A stretch of 64,000 nt of DNA, from contig DASRMP010000003.1 of assembly GCA_035647855.1 (NCBI GenBank), forward strand, positions 62,001 through 126,000, read 5' to 3'. This document shows positions 28,036 to 36,129 of this stretch, piece after piece. The number at the start of each line of letters is the position of its first letter. Position 1 is the first letter of the stretch. The translations under genes were made by a program, and so were the position numbers. This DNA comes from JAAZBW01 sp035647855 (GTDB lineage Bacteria; Actinomycetota; Actinomycetes; Actinomycetales; Actinomycetaceae). The notes beneath the pieces are model-generated. The model saw only the letters and a list, made by a program, of their open reading frames with translations, made no database searches and was not told where the DNA came from.

Positions 28036-29892
28036 ATGTGCGGCATCGTCGGATACGCCGGCTCATCGACCCCGTCCACCATTCCCCTCGAGGTGCTGCT
28101 CGAGGGCCTCGCGCGGCTCGAGTACCGCGGCTACGACTCGGCGGGAGTCGCCGTCGTGACCGAGAACGGCCTCGCGAACACAAAACGCGCCGGCAAGCTC
28201 GCGAACCTCTTGAAGGCGCTCGACGAGCGTCCGCTCCCGCCCGCCACCGTGGGCATCGGCCACACCCGCTGGGCCACGCACGGGCGGCCCACGGACGAGA
28301 ACGCGCATCCGCACCTGTCCGAGGACGGGTCCGTCGCCGTCATCCACAACGGCATCATCGAGAACTTCGCACGGCTCAAGGACGAGCTTCTCGCCGAGGG
28401 AGTCGCGTTCCGCTCGGAGACGGACACCGAGGTGGTCGCGCACCTGCTCCAGCGCGCCCACGCCCGCACCGGCGATCTGACGGCGGCGATGCGTGCCGTC
28501 GTCGCGCGCCTCACGGGCGCGTTCACGCTCCTCGCCGTCGAGGCGGGCACCCCGGATCGCGTGGTGGGCGCGCGCCGCAACTCGCCGCTCGTCGTCGGTC
28601 TCGGTGACGGCGAGAACTTCCTCGGGTCCGACGTCGCCGCCTTCATCTCGCGCACGAACCGGGCGCTCGAACTCGGCCAGGACCAGATCGTCACCATCAC
28701 GGCCGAGAGAGTCGAGGTGACGGACTTCGGCGGCAACCCCGTCGAGGCCAATGAGTACACGGTGGACTGGGACGTCTCCGCCGCCGTGAAGGGCGGGTAC
28801 GCCACGTTCATGGAGAAGGAGATCCGCGAGCAGCCGAAGGCAGTCGCGGACACGCTCCTCGGCCGCTTGGACGATTTCGGCCGCCTCGAGCTGGACGAGC
28901 TGCGACTGGACCCGGCCGTGCTCCGGGCCGTCGACAAGATCATCGTCGTGGCCTGCGGCACCGCCGCCTACGCGGGCCATGTCGCCAAGTACGCGATCGA
29001 GCACTGGTGCCGCATCCCGGTGGAGGTGGAACTCGCGCACGAGTTCCGGTACCGCGATCCGGTCGTCTCCGAGAAGACGCTGGTGGTGGCCGTCTCACAG
29101 TCTGGCGAGACCATGGACACGCTGCAGGCGATCCGCCACGCCAAGGAGCAGGGTTCCAAAGTCCTCGCGATCGCCAACACCCACGGCTCCACGATCGCCC
29201 GCGAGGCCGATGCCGTGCTGTACACGCACGCCGGACCCGAGGTCGCAGTCGCCTCGACCAAGGCCTTCCTCGCACAGATCACGGCGGCCTACCTGCTCGG
29301 GCTCTATCTCGCCCAGCTCCGCGGCAACAAGTACACGGACGAGGTCGCCGGCTACCTGAAGGAACTCTCGGAGATCCCCGCGAAGATCCGGCAGGTCCTC
29401 GACCGCGCCGGGGAAATCGGTGAGGTCGCCCGATCTATGAAGGACGCTGAGGCGGTGCTCTTCCTGGGCCGCCACGTGGGCTATCCGGTTGCGATGGAAG
29501 GCGCGCTCAAACTCAAGGAACTCGCCTACATCCATGCGGAGGGGTTCCCCGCCGGGGAGCTCAAGCACGGGCCGATCGCGCTCGTCGAGGAGGGCACGCC
29601 GGTCTTCGTCATCGTCCCCACCCGCCGACGGCCCGAACTGCACTCCAAGGTAATCTCCAACATTCAGGAGGTCCGCGCTCGCGGCGCCCGCACTCTCGTG
29701 ATCGCCGAGGAGGGCGACGACGACGTGCTCGCCTTCTCCGACGCCGTGTTCCGGGTACCTGAGGCCCCCACCCTGATGCTGCCGCTGCTGACAGTGGTGC
29801 CCCTGCAGATCTTCGCGTGCGAGCTCGCCGGCGCGAAAGGCCTCGACGTCGACCAGCCCCGCAACCTCGCGAAATCTGTCACGGTTGAGTGA
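28036..29892 (+). CDS. glmS: Glutamine-fructose-6-phosphate aminotransferase (isomerizing)
   Basis: 618 residues. Makes glucosamine-6-P from fructose-6-P and glutamine. Starts MCGIVGYAGSS with the catalytic Cys2; glutaminase domain to about residue 240, then two SIS isomerase domains (SQSGETMDTLQAI, and a second one with GRHVGYPVAMEGALKLKE), ending PRNLAKSVTVE. The upstream in-frame extension lies over the coaA start and is rejected. Followed by acpS with a 1-bp overlap. Confidence 0.97.
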   Translation: MCGIVGYAGSSTPSTIPLEVLLEGLARLEYRGYDSAGVAVVTENGLANTKRAGKLANLLKALDERPLPPATVGIGHTRWATHGRPTDENAHPHLSEDGSVAVIHNGIIENFARLKDELLAEGVAFRSETDTEVVAHLLQRAHARTGDLTAAMRAVVARLTGAFTLLAVEAGTPDRVVGARRNSPLVVGLGDGENFLGSDVAAFISRTNRALELGQDQIVTITAERVEVTDFGGNPVEANEYTVDWDVSAAVKGGYATFMEKEIREQPKAVADTLLGRLDDFGRLELDELRLDPAVLRAVDKIIVVACGTAAYAGHVAKYAIEHWCRIPVEVELAHEFRYRDPVVSEKTLVVAVSQSGETMDTLQAIRHAKEQGSKVLAIANTHGSTIAREADAVLYTHAGPEVAVASTKAFLAQITAAYLLGLYLAQLRGNKYTDEVAGYLKELSEIPAKIRQVLDRAGEIGEVARSMKDAEAVLFLGRHVGYPVAMEGALKLKELAYIHAEGFPAGELKHGPIALVEEGTPVFVIVPTRRRPELHSKVISNIQEVRARGARTLVIAEEGDDDVLAFSDAVFRVPEAPTLMLPLLTVVPLQIFACELAGAKGLDVDQPRNLAKSVTVE

Positions 29893-30257
29893 TGATCCGC
29901 GGAGTCGGTGTCGACATCTGCGAGATCGCCCGGCTGGAGCGCGATCTCGCCCGGCACCCGCGCCTCGCGGAGCGCTTGTTCACCCCGGCGGAGCGCCCGC
30001 TCGCCGTGGCATCGCTGGCGGCCCGGTTCGCCGCCAAGGAAGCGGTGGCCAAGGCCCTGGGTTCGCCCGGCGGCATGAGCTGGCAGGACTGCGAGATCAC
30101 CAAGGGTCCCGCCGGGGAGCCCATCCTGAGAGTCACGGGCGCGGTGGCGGCCGCCGCAGCCGCACGTGGCATCGACCGCTGGCACCTCACCCTCTCCCAC
30201 GACGGCGGGATGGCCGTCGCATTCGTCATTGCCGAGTCCACGGAGGAACACAGATGA
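29892..30257 (+). CDS. acpS: Holo-[acyl-carrier-protein] synthase
   Basis: 121 residues. Transfers 4'-phosphopantetheine from CoA to acyl carrier protein. GVGVDICEIARLE with the Mg-binding Asp, and FAAKEAVAKALG, are the family signature; WHLTLSHDGGMAVAFVIAE is the C-terminal core. ATG 29892 overlaps the glmS TGA; GTG 29889 is an alternative. Confidence 0.95.
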   Translation: MIRGVGVDICEIARLERDLARHPRLAERLFTPAERPLAVASLAARFAAKEAVAKALGSPGGMSWQDCEITKGPAGEPILRVTGAVAAAAAARGIDRWHLTLSHDGGMAVAFVIAESTEEHR

Positions 30258-31798
30258 TCCGCGCCTACGACGCCGAGACGGTCCGAGCCGCCGAGGCCCC
30301 GCTGCTCGAAGCAGGGGTGCCGCTGATGCGGGAGGCCGCCCGGGCGCTCGCCAACCGGACGGTTCGCGAGCTCGAGAGGCTGGGCGCCCGCGTGCCCGGT
30401 TCGGTGGTCCTCGCGCTCGTCGGCGGCGGCGTAGAGGGCGTCGCCGCCGTTGTTCCCGCCGCCGATCTCGCACGGCGTGGCGTCCAGGTCCACGCCGCGT
30501 TGTGCTCGAACACCGTGCACGAGGAAGGGCTCGCTGCCGCGCGGGCGGCGGGCGTGCGCGTGACCAGGGTGGTCTCCGCAGGCCGCGACGCCGACCTCGA
30601 TGCAGTCATCGACCTCGCGCGGCGCTCCGGCGTCTGGCTCGACGGCCTCGCCGGAATCGGCCTGTCCGGCCCCCTGCGCGATCCCCTGAGCGGCATCGTC
30701 GCCGCCCTCGCCGAGGAGCGTGCCGTCTCTCCGGACGAGCCGGTGGTCATCGCGATTGACGTCCCCAGCGGCGTCGGCGACGACGGCGCCGTGCGGGGGC
30801 CCATCCTTCCCGCGGACGTCACGGTCACCATGGGGGTGGCCAAGCCGGGCCTGCTGCTGCCACCAACTGCGCTCCATGCCGGGGAGATCCAGGTGGTCGA
30901 GCTCGGCCTTCCGGTGGCGGAGCTGAAGTACCGCGCCGGGCGGCTCGGCGCGGCGGACGTCGCGGACCTGTACGCCTGGCCCGAGCAGGACGACCACAAA
31001 TACACGCGTGGTGTCGTCGGAATATGGGCAGGCTCGGCACGCTTCCCCGGCGCGGCGATCCTGTGCACCGCGGGCGCGCTCGCCACGGGCCCCGGAATGG
31101 TGCGGTACCTCGGCCAGGTCGAGGGTGTCCCGCTCGTCCATCCTGAGGTGGTGACGGCCGACGGTCAGATTCAGGCGGCCGTCGTCGGAAGCGGTATCGA
31201 TCCGACCTCGATCGCCCGGCCGGCGCTGGACGCCGCGTTTGCGCGGGGTGTGCCCGTGGTCGTGGACGCCGGGGCGCTCGCGGACCTGCCCGCCGCGATC
31301 GCAATGCGAGCCAATCCCGCTCCCGTGGTCATCACACCACACGCCGGCGAACTGGCGACGATGCTCGGTGTCTCGCGGCGCGACGTCGAGCGACACCCTG
31401 CGCGGCGTGCGCACGAGGTCGCCGAGAAGCTCGGCGTGATCGTGTTGCTGAAGGGACCCACCACGATCGTCGTCCCGCCCGAGGGCCCGATCTACTCGCA
31501 GGCGGACTCGACGCCGTGGCTCGCCACCGCCGGGACAGGTGACGTCCTCGCCGGCGTCGCGGGCACCCTGATCGCCCTGGCGCAGGCGCGCGCCGAGGAC
31601 GAGGGGGACACCCTCCGGGAACTCGAGGTGGCCCGTCTCGCCGCCGCGGCCTCGTGGCTGCATGGGCAGGCAGGCCGCCGGGCGTCCACCGTCCGTGTCC
31701 GTACCGCGGCAGGCAAGAGAAGGGTGGGCAGCGGCCCTATCCGGGCCCGTGACGTCGCGGCGGCCGTCCCAGCTGTGTTGTCAGGGTTGTCCGGCTAA
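30254..31798 (+). CDS. nnr: Bifunctional NAD(P)HX epimerase/dehydratase
   Basis: 514 residues. Repairs hydrated NADH and NADPH. The N-terminal YjeF_N epimerase half (about 1-220) includes IDVPSGVGDDGAV. The C-terminal carbohydrate-kinase-like dehydratase half (about 230-510) includes KYTRGVVGIWAGSARFPGAA, ITPHAGELA and the TAGTGDVLAGV motif. The epimerase N-terminal motif is weaker than usual (GVPLMREAARALANRTV, VVLALVGGGVEGV replacing the usual CG..NNGGDG), so that half's activity is less certain. Overlaps acpS by 4 bp; alr follows. Confidence 0.92.
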   Translation: MIRAYDAETVRAAEAPLLEAGVPLMREAARALANRTVRELERLGARVPGSVVLALVGGGVEGVAAVVPAADLARRGVQVHAALCSNTVHEEGLAAARAAGVRVTRVVSAGRDADLDAVIDLARRSGVWLDGLAGIGLSGPLRDPLSGIVAALAEERAVSPDEPVVIAIDVPSGVGDDGAVRGPILPADVTVTMGVAKPGLLLPPTALHAGEIQVVELGLPVAELKYRAGRLGAADVADLYAWPEQDDHKYTRGVVGIWAGSARFPGAAILCTAGALATGPGMVRYLGQVEGVPLVHPEVVTADGQIQAAVVGSGIDPTSIARPALDAAFARGVPVVVDAGALADLPAAIAMRANPAPVVITPHAGELATMLGVSRRDVERHPARRAHEVAEKLGVIVLLKGPTTIVVPPEGPIYSQADSTPWLATAGTGDVLAGVAGTLIALAQARAEDEGDTLRELEVARLAAAASWLHGQAGRRASTVRVRTAAGKRRVGSGPIRARDVAAAVPAVLSGLSG

Positions 31799-31817
31799 CA
31801 GTGGAAGAATGGGGCGC

Positions 31818-32921
31818 ATGCTCGCTCCCTCGCGCGCCGTCATCGACCTTGCGGCGCTGACGCGCAACGTCGAATCGCTGGCCGCACGGACCGACGCTGC
31901 GCTCATGGCCGTCGTGAAGGCCGACGCCTACGGCCATGGAGCCGTGCGGTGCGCGCGGGCGGCGGTTGCCGGTGGCGCTCGCATGCTCGGCATCGCTCAG
32001 GTGGCGGAGGCCGTCGATCTCATCGCGGACCTGCCCGATGTGCCGGTGTTCAGCTGGATGTACTCGCCCAATACCGATCTCGCCCCGGCGCTCGACGCCG
32101 GCATCGAATTGTCCGTCGGGGCGCTCTGGGCGGTCGAATCGGTCGTGGCGGCCGCCCGCCTCGCCGGGGTTCGCGCTAGGGTTCACCTCGCCCTCGACTC
32201 GGGCATGGCACGGGAGGGCAGTCGGCTGGAGGAATGGGACGGTCTGGTCGCTGCTGCTTTGGCTGCGCCGGAACTGGACGTCGTCGGGATCTGGTCGCAC
32301 CTCTCCGCCGCAGACGAGCCCGAGGCGCCCACCACCGCCCGTCAGCTGGACATTTTCACCGAGGCGCTGACCCGCGCGGAACGAGCAGGAGCGCGCCCGG
32401 AGGTCCGCCACTTGGCGGCCTCGGCGGGAATCCTGTGGCATCCGGACACCCATTTCGACCTCGTACGGGCCGGGATCGCGATCTACGGCCTGGCTCCGGA
32501 CGGATCCGAGCCCGCCCGCCTCGGTCTGACCCCGGCGATGAGGCTCGAAGCCGAACTCACGGGCGTCAAGCGCGTTCCCGCGGGAACACTGGTCTCGTAC
32601 GGCGGCACCGCGATGGTTGGGCCCACCGTGCTCGGGATCATCCCACTTGGTTACGGCGATGGCATTCCGCGCCAGGCCTCGGGACGCGGCGCGTGGGTGA
32701 GCGTCGGCGGACGGCGTGCGGACGTCGCCGGACGGATCTGCATGGACCAGTTCGTGGTCGATCTCGGGCCGGACTCCGACGTGGCTCCGGGCGATATCGC
32801 CGTTCTGTTCGGTGCGGGACCGGGCCTGCCCACCGCCGAGATGTGGGCGCGCGCGGCAGACACGATCAACTACACCATCACCACCGCAGTCGGGACGCGC
32901 GTCCCGCGGGAGGAAGCATGA
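31818..32921 (+). CDS. alr: Alanine racemase
   Basis: 367 residues. PLP-dependent interconversion of L- and D-Ala for peptidoglycan. The PLP lysine motif AVVKADAYGHGA is near residue 36 and the catalytic-Tyr region LVSYGGTAMV with IPLGYGDGIPR near the C-terminal domain; ICMDQFVVDLG is conserved. ATG 31818 is preferred (ggaag 10 nt upstream); ATG 31809 is possible. Overlaps tsaE by 4 bp. Confidence 0.96.
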   Translation: MLAPSRAVIDLAALTRNVESLAARTDAALMAVVKADAYGHGAVRCARAAVAGGARMLGIAQVAEAVDLIADLPDVPVFSWMYSPNTDLAPALDAGIELSVGALWAVESVVAAARLAGVRARVHLALDSGMAREGSRLEEWDGLVAAALAAPELDVVGIWSHLSAADEPEAPTTARQLDIFTEALTRAERAGARPEVRHLAASAGILWHPDTHFDLVRAGIAIYGLAPDGSEPARLGLTPAMRLEAELTGVKRVPAGTLVSYGGTAMVGPTVLGIIPLGYGDGIPRQASGRGAWVSVGGRRADVAGRICMDQFVVDLGPDSDVAPGDIAVLFGAGPGLPTAEMWARAADTINYTITTAVGTRVPREEA

Positions 32922-33421
32922 CGTACACGATCGCCACTCCCGAGGAGATGCGAGAGTTCGGCCGCGCGCTCTCCGGTCTACTCGCCCCCGGTGATCTGGT
33001 GCTCATTCACGGCAGTCTGGGCGCCGGCAAGACCACGCTTGCGCAGGGGATCGGCGAGGGTCTCGGCGTTGCCGGGCACATCTCCTCGCCCACGTTCATC
33101 ATTGCCCGGTCCCACCAGAACCCGAGTTGCGGACCCGGCCTCGTGCATGTGGACGCCTACCGCCTCGGCTCCTTCGACGAACTCGACGCCCTTGACCTCG
33201 ACACGTCACTGGGGGAGGCGGTCACGGTCGTCGAATGGGGTGAGGGCATCGCCGAGGTCCTCTCTGATGACCGGATCGAGATCGAGATCGACCGTCCCAA
33301 GGGCGGTCTTGCAGCGGACGATACCGAGGTCGTCGACGACGCCAAACGGCACCTGCGCGTGACGGTCCACGGCGACCGGTGGCGGGGCGTCGACCTCGAT
33401 CCACTGGGAGCCTGGGCGTGA
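32918..33421 (+). CDS. tsaE: tRNA t6A biosynthesis ATPase TsaE
   Basis: 167 residues. ATPase needed for multi-turnover t6A37 synthesis with TsaB and TsaD. Walker A HGSLGAGKTT at residues 31-40, then ISSPTFIIAR and VHVDAYRLGS, and VVEWGEG. ATG 32918 overlaps the alr stop; its own stop overlaps the next gene. Confidence 0.95.
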   Translation: MTYTIATPEEMREFGRALSGLLAPGDLVLIHGSLGAGKTTLAQGIGEGLGVAGHISSPTFIIARSHQNPSCGPGLVHVDAYRLGSFDELDALDLDTSLGEAVTVVEWGEGIAEVLSDDRIEIEIDRPKGGLAADDTEVVDDAKRHLRVTVHGDRWRGVDLDPLGAWA

Positions 33422-34197
33422 AAGTGCGTCATCTGGCGAGGTGGAAGGCAGTCCTCGCAGCCGTTCTCCTGATCCCGCTCCTCGTGGCGGGCGCCCTCAT
33501 CCGCTCTCCCTCTCCGGTCGAACCGGCATCTCGGCTTGACCGTTCGGCTGCCTCCTCCCCGCAGAATGCCCCGGGGACTGACCCGGCGGAAGCCGCCGTG
33601 GCGGACTGGCTGCACGATGTCGCCCCGGGCGTGATCGTGGATTCGGACGGCTCGGGACTGAGCCTGGACCGCCTTGCCGCCGTGACCTCGGGACACCCGG
33701 AACACGGGACGACGTGGACACGGGCCTTTCTCGCCGGCGTGTCCGGCATCGAACCCGTGGAGCTCACGAATTTCTGGATCACTCCTCTCATGCTCGACAG
33801 CGTCGGTGTCGGATGCATCCAACTCGAGGTGGTCGACGACGAGATCGAGGACCACCTCACTCTGTGGGACCGCGGGCTGGGTCACGATCTGCTCGCGAAC
33901 CGGGGGGCGACCTATGTGACCGAGGGGGAGGGCGCGGTCTGGTTCCGCCTCACAGATGGGGTGCTCACACCCGTCAGCAGGGCCGCGCGGGATGTACTCG
34001 CGGGTACCATGCTGATCGAGGAGTACCAGCCGTTTCTCGTCGGTCGCCTCGGTGCCGGCGAGAACGGACCGAACGAGAAGGGCACGGAAATGGCCGGTTC
34101 GCTCGTACCGGTGAGTGTGACGGCAGCAGCCCTCGTGGGAGTGCTCGGGCTCGCGGGAGTCGTGGTATGGCTCCGCCGCCGCGGAGGGACGCCATGA
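33418..34197 (+). CDS. Membrane-anchored protein of unknown function in the tsa operon
   Basis: 259 residues, family not recognised. GTG 33418 overlaps the tsaE stop and its TGA overlaps the tsaB ATG, so it is translationally locked into the operon. An N-terminal hydrophobic segment (about 10-27, AVLAAVLLIPLLVAGALI) and a C-terminal one (about 228-248) followed by RRRGG suggest both ends in the membrane and a central extracytoplasmic domain of about 200 residues. That domain has WDRGLGHDLL and EGEGAVWFRLTDG but no catalytic motif I can name. Confidence 0.8.
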   Translation: MKVRHLARWKAVLAAVLLIPLLVAGALIRSPSPVEPASRLDRSAASSPQNAPGTDPAEAAVADWLHDVAPGVIVDSDGSGLSLDRLAAVTSGHPEHGTTWTRAFLAGVSGIEPVELTNFWITPLMLDSVGVGCIQLEVVDDEIEDHLTLWDRGLGHDLLANRGATYVTEGEGAVWFRLTDGVLTPVSRAARDVLAGTMLIEEYQPFLVGRLGAGENGPNEKGTEMAGSLVPVSVTAAALVGVLGLAGVVVWLRRRGGTP

Positions 34198-34862
34198 ACC
34201 AGACAGTGCTTGCGATCGACACGTCCGACGGCACCGCTGTCGCACTCGTCAACGGCGATCGGGTCCGCCGCGCGACGAATCCCGACTCACGCGCTCACGC
34301 CGAGAACCTTGCGGTCCTCATCACGGAGGTGCTCGACGGCGCGCCCGCCCCGACGGCGGTCGCCGTCGGGACCGGTCCCGCGCCCTTCACCGGGCTGCGG
34401 GCCGGCCTCGTCACGGCCGAGGCGTTCGCCTTCGTCCGGGGGCTGCCACTCTGGGGCGTGCCCACGCTCGACGCGCTTGCCCGCGCCGCGTTCGAGGCCG
34501 GCGCGGCCACCGCCGGCCGCCAGGTGATGCCGGAGCACGTCACGGTTGTCACGGACGCGCGCCGCAGGGAGGTCTACGCCGCCACCTATCGCGCCGACGG
34601 CGACGACGTCAGCCGGGTCGGGGACTTCTTCGTGGGCGCGCCGGCCTCGCTCACGGCCCCCGAGGAGGGGCGCTTCGTGGGCGCCGCCACCCTGCTCTAC
34701 CCGGACGAACTGCCTGGAACACCGCTGACCGTGGACCCTGCCGTCATCGCACGGCTGGCGCTGACCCGCGCCGCCGGCGGAGTCTCGCAGCCGGCACGGC
34801 CGCTGTACCTGCGCCGTCCGGACGCGAAAATACCGACCGGCCGCACTCGTGCCACCAACTGA
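34194..34862 (+). CDS. tsaB: tRNA t6A biosynthesis protein TsaB
   Basis: 222 residues, ASKHA fold. VLAIDTSDGTAVALV and GTGPAPFTGLRAGLVTA define TsaB (YeaZ), the scaffold that pairs with TsaD. VVTDARRREVYAA is the usual central motif. ATG 34194 overlaps the previous stop; its end overlaps rimI by 14 bp. Confidence 0.95.
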   Translation: MNQTVLAIDTSDGTAVALVNGDRVRRATNPDSRAHAENLAVLITEVLDGAPAPTAVAVGTGPAPFTGLRAGLVTAEAFAFVRGLPLWGVPTLDALARAAFEAGAATAGRQVMPEHVTVVTDARRREVYAATYRADGDDVSRVGDFFVGAPASLTAPEEGRFVGAATLLYPDELPGTPLTVDPAVIARLALTRAAGGVSQPARPLYLRRPDAKIPTGRTRATN

Positions 34863-35337
34863 CCGCCCGGACGCCGAGCAGCCGTCCGCAGAGGCGACCC
34901 TGCGGCCGCTCACGCCCGCCGACATTCCACGAGTGCTCGAACTGGAGCGAAAGCTCTTCGCGCCCGACAACTGGTCGGAAGGAATATACCGGCAGGAGCT
35001 CACCCATCCGGATCGCGTGTACCGCGCGATCGAGGACGGCGGCGTGCTGATCGCCTGGGGCGGCGTCTTCTGCGCCCCGACGGCGGAAATCCTCACGCTC
35101 GGAGTCTCTCCTGAGCATCGGCGGCGCGGTCACGCCAGCCGGATCCTGCGGGAGTTGCTCCGGTGCGCTGCGGCGTGCGGCGCCCGCGAGGTGTTCCTCG
35201 AAGTCCGTGCCGATGACGCCGGCGCGCAGGCTCTCTACCTCAAGTATGGATTCGAGCCCGTCGGCGTCAGGCGGCGCTATTACCCGATGAGTGGCGCGGA
35301 CGCCCTCGTGATGAGGAAATCCCTGCTCGGCCCCTGA
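34849..35337 (+). CDS. rimI: Ribosomal protein S18 alanine N-acetyltransferase (RimI-type GNAT)
   Basis: 162 residues, GNAT fold with LTLGVSPEHRRRGHASRIL as the acetyl-CoA loop, EVFLEVRADDAGAQALYLKYGFEPVGVRRRYY as the C-terminal half. RimI is the usual partner between tsaB and tsaD, but the substrate is inferred from context. GTG 34849 starts inside tsaB. Confidence 0.92.
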   Translation: MPPTDRPDAEQPSAEATLRPLTPADIPRVLELERKLFAPDNWSEGIYRQELTHPDRVYRAIEDGGVLIAWGGVFCAPTAEILTLGVSPEHRRRGHASRILRELLRCAAACGAREVFLEVRADDAGAQALYLKYGFEPVGVRRRYYPMSGADALVMRKSLLGP

Positions 35338-35387
35338 CAGCGAGGCGGTTTCCGAGAGGTTCGCCGAAGTATTCCCACGTCACTGGA

Positions 35388-35393
35388 TATGCT
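35388..35393 (+). promoter_or_regulatory. -10 box TATGCT of sdhCAB (leaderless)
   Basis: TATGCT is followed by 7 nt and then GTG 35401; no Shine-Dalgarno is seen. This supports GTG 35401 over ATG 35389, which lies inside the box itself. Confidence 0.6.
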
Positions 35394-35400
35394 GGATAGC

Positions 35401-36114
35401 GTGCCCACCTCCGTAATCACATCAAAGTCGCTGGCGCCCAAACGGCGGGCCCGGAACACCACCGTGGCGTGGAAGATCCTGATGGCCGTCACCGGCATCG
35501 TCTTCGTGATCTTCGTTCTCGCGCACATGTACGGGAACCTGAAGGTGATCCAAGGTCCCGAGGCATACAACGGTTACGCCGAATGGCTGCGGATTGCCTT
35601 CTACCCGGTGTTGCCCGAGCGTGGGTTGCTGTGGCTCATGCGCATTGCGTTGATCCTCAGCCTGGGAGTCCACGTGCTCGCGGCGTTGAGGCTGTGGAAC
35701 CGCGCACGCATCGCGCGCGGCACGCCGTACGTCAAGAAGAAAGACGTCGTCACCACCTACGCCGCGCGCACCATGCGCTGGGGCGGCGTCATCATCTTCG
35801 GTTTCCTGGTCTTCCACCTCGCGCAGTTCACCTGGCTGATGGTCAACATCGGCGCGGACTACCAAGCGATGATGCCGTACGACCGCATGGTCTTCACGTT
35901 CCAGCAGTGGTACTGGGTGGGGTTGTACGCGATCGTCATGGTCACGCTCGGCCTGCACGTGCGTCACGGCCTCTGGTCCCTCATGGCCACACTCGGGGGG
36001 AACCGCCAGAAGTGGGAGCGAACCATCAACTGGGTTGCGATCCTCGTGTCCGCCGCCCTCGTCGTCGGCTTCATGCTGCCCCCCGTCCTCATCTTCCTCG
36101 ACGTCGTCAACTAA
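35401..36114 (+). CDS. sdhC: Succinate dehydrogenase cytochrome b subunit
   Basis: 237 residues, five membrane segments, the SdhC type found in actinobacteria and epsilonproteobacteria that binds two b-hemes and reduces menaquinone. Candidate heme His are in FVLAHMYGNLK, LSLGVHVLAAL, FLVFHLAQFTW and TLGLHVRHGLW. Start GTG 35401 by the leaderless-promoter argument; ATG 35389 adds four residues. First gene of sdhCAB, 63 bp after rimI. Confidence 0.93.
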   Translation: MPTSVITSKSLAPKRRARNTTVAWKILMAVTGIVFVIFVLAHMYGNLKVIQGPEAYNGYAEWLRIAFYPVLPERGLLWLMRIALILSLGVHVLAALRLWNRARIARGTPYVKKKDVVTTYAARTMRWGGVIIFGFLVFHLAQFTWLMVNIGADYQAMMPYDRMVFTFQQWYWVGLYAIVMVTLGLHVRHGLWSLMATLGGNRQKWERTINWVAILVSAALVVGFMLPPVLIFLDVVN

Positions 36115-36129
36115 GGGAGCCTGCTCGCA

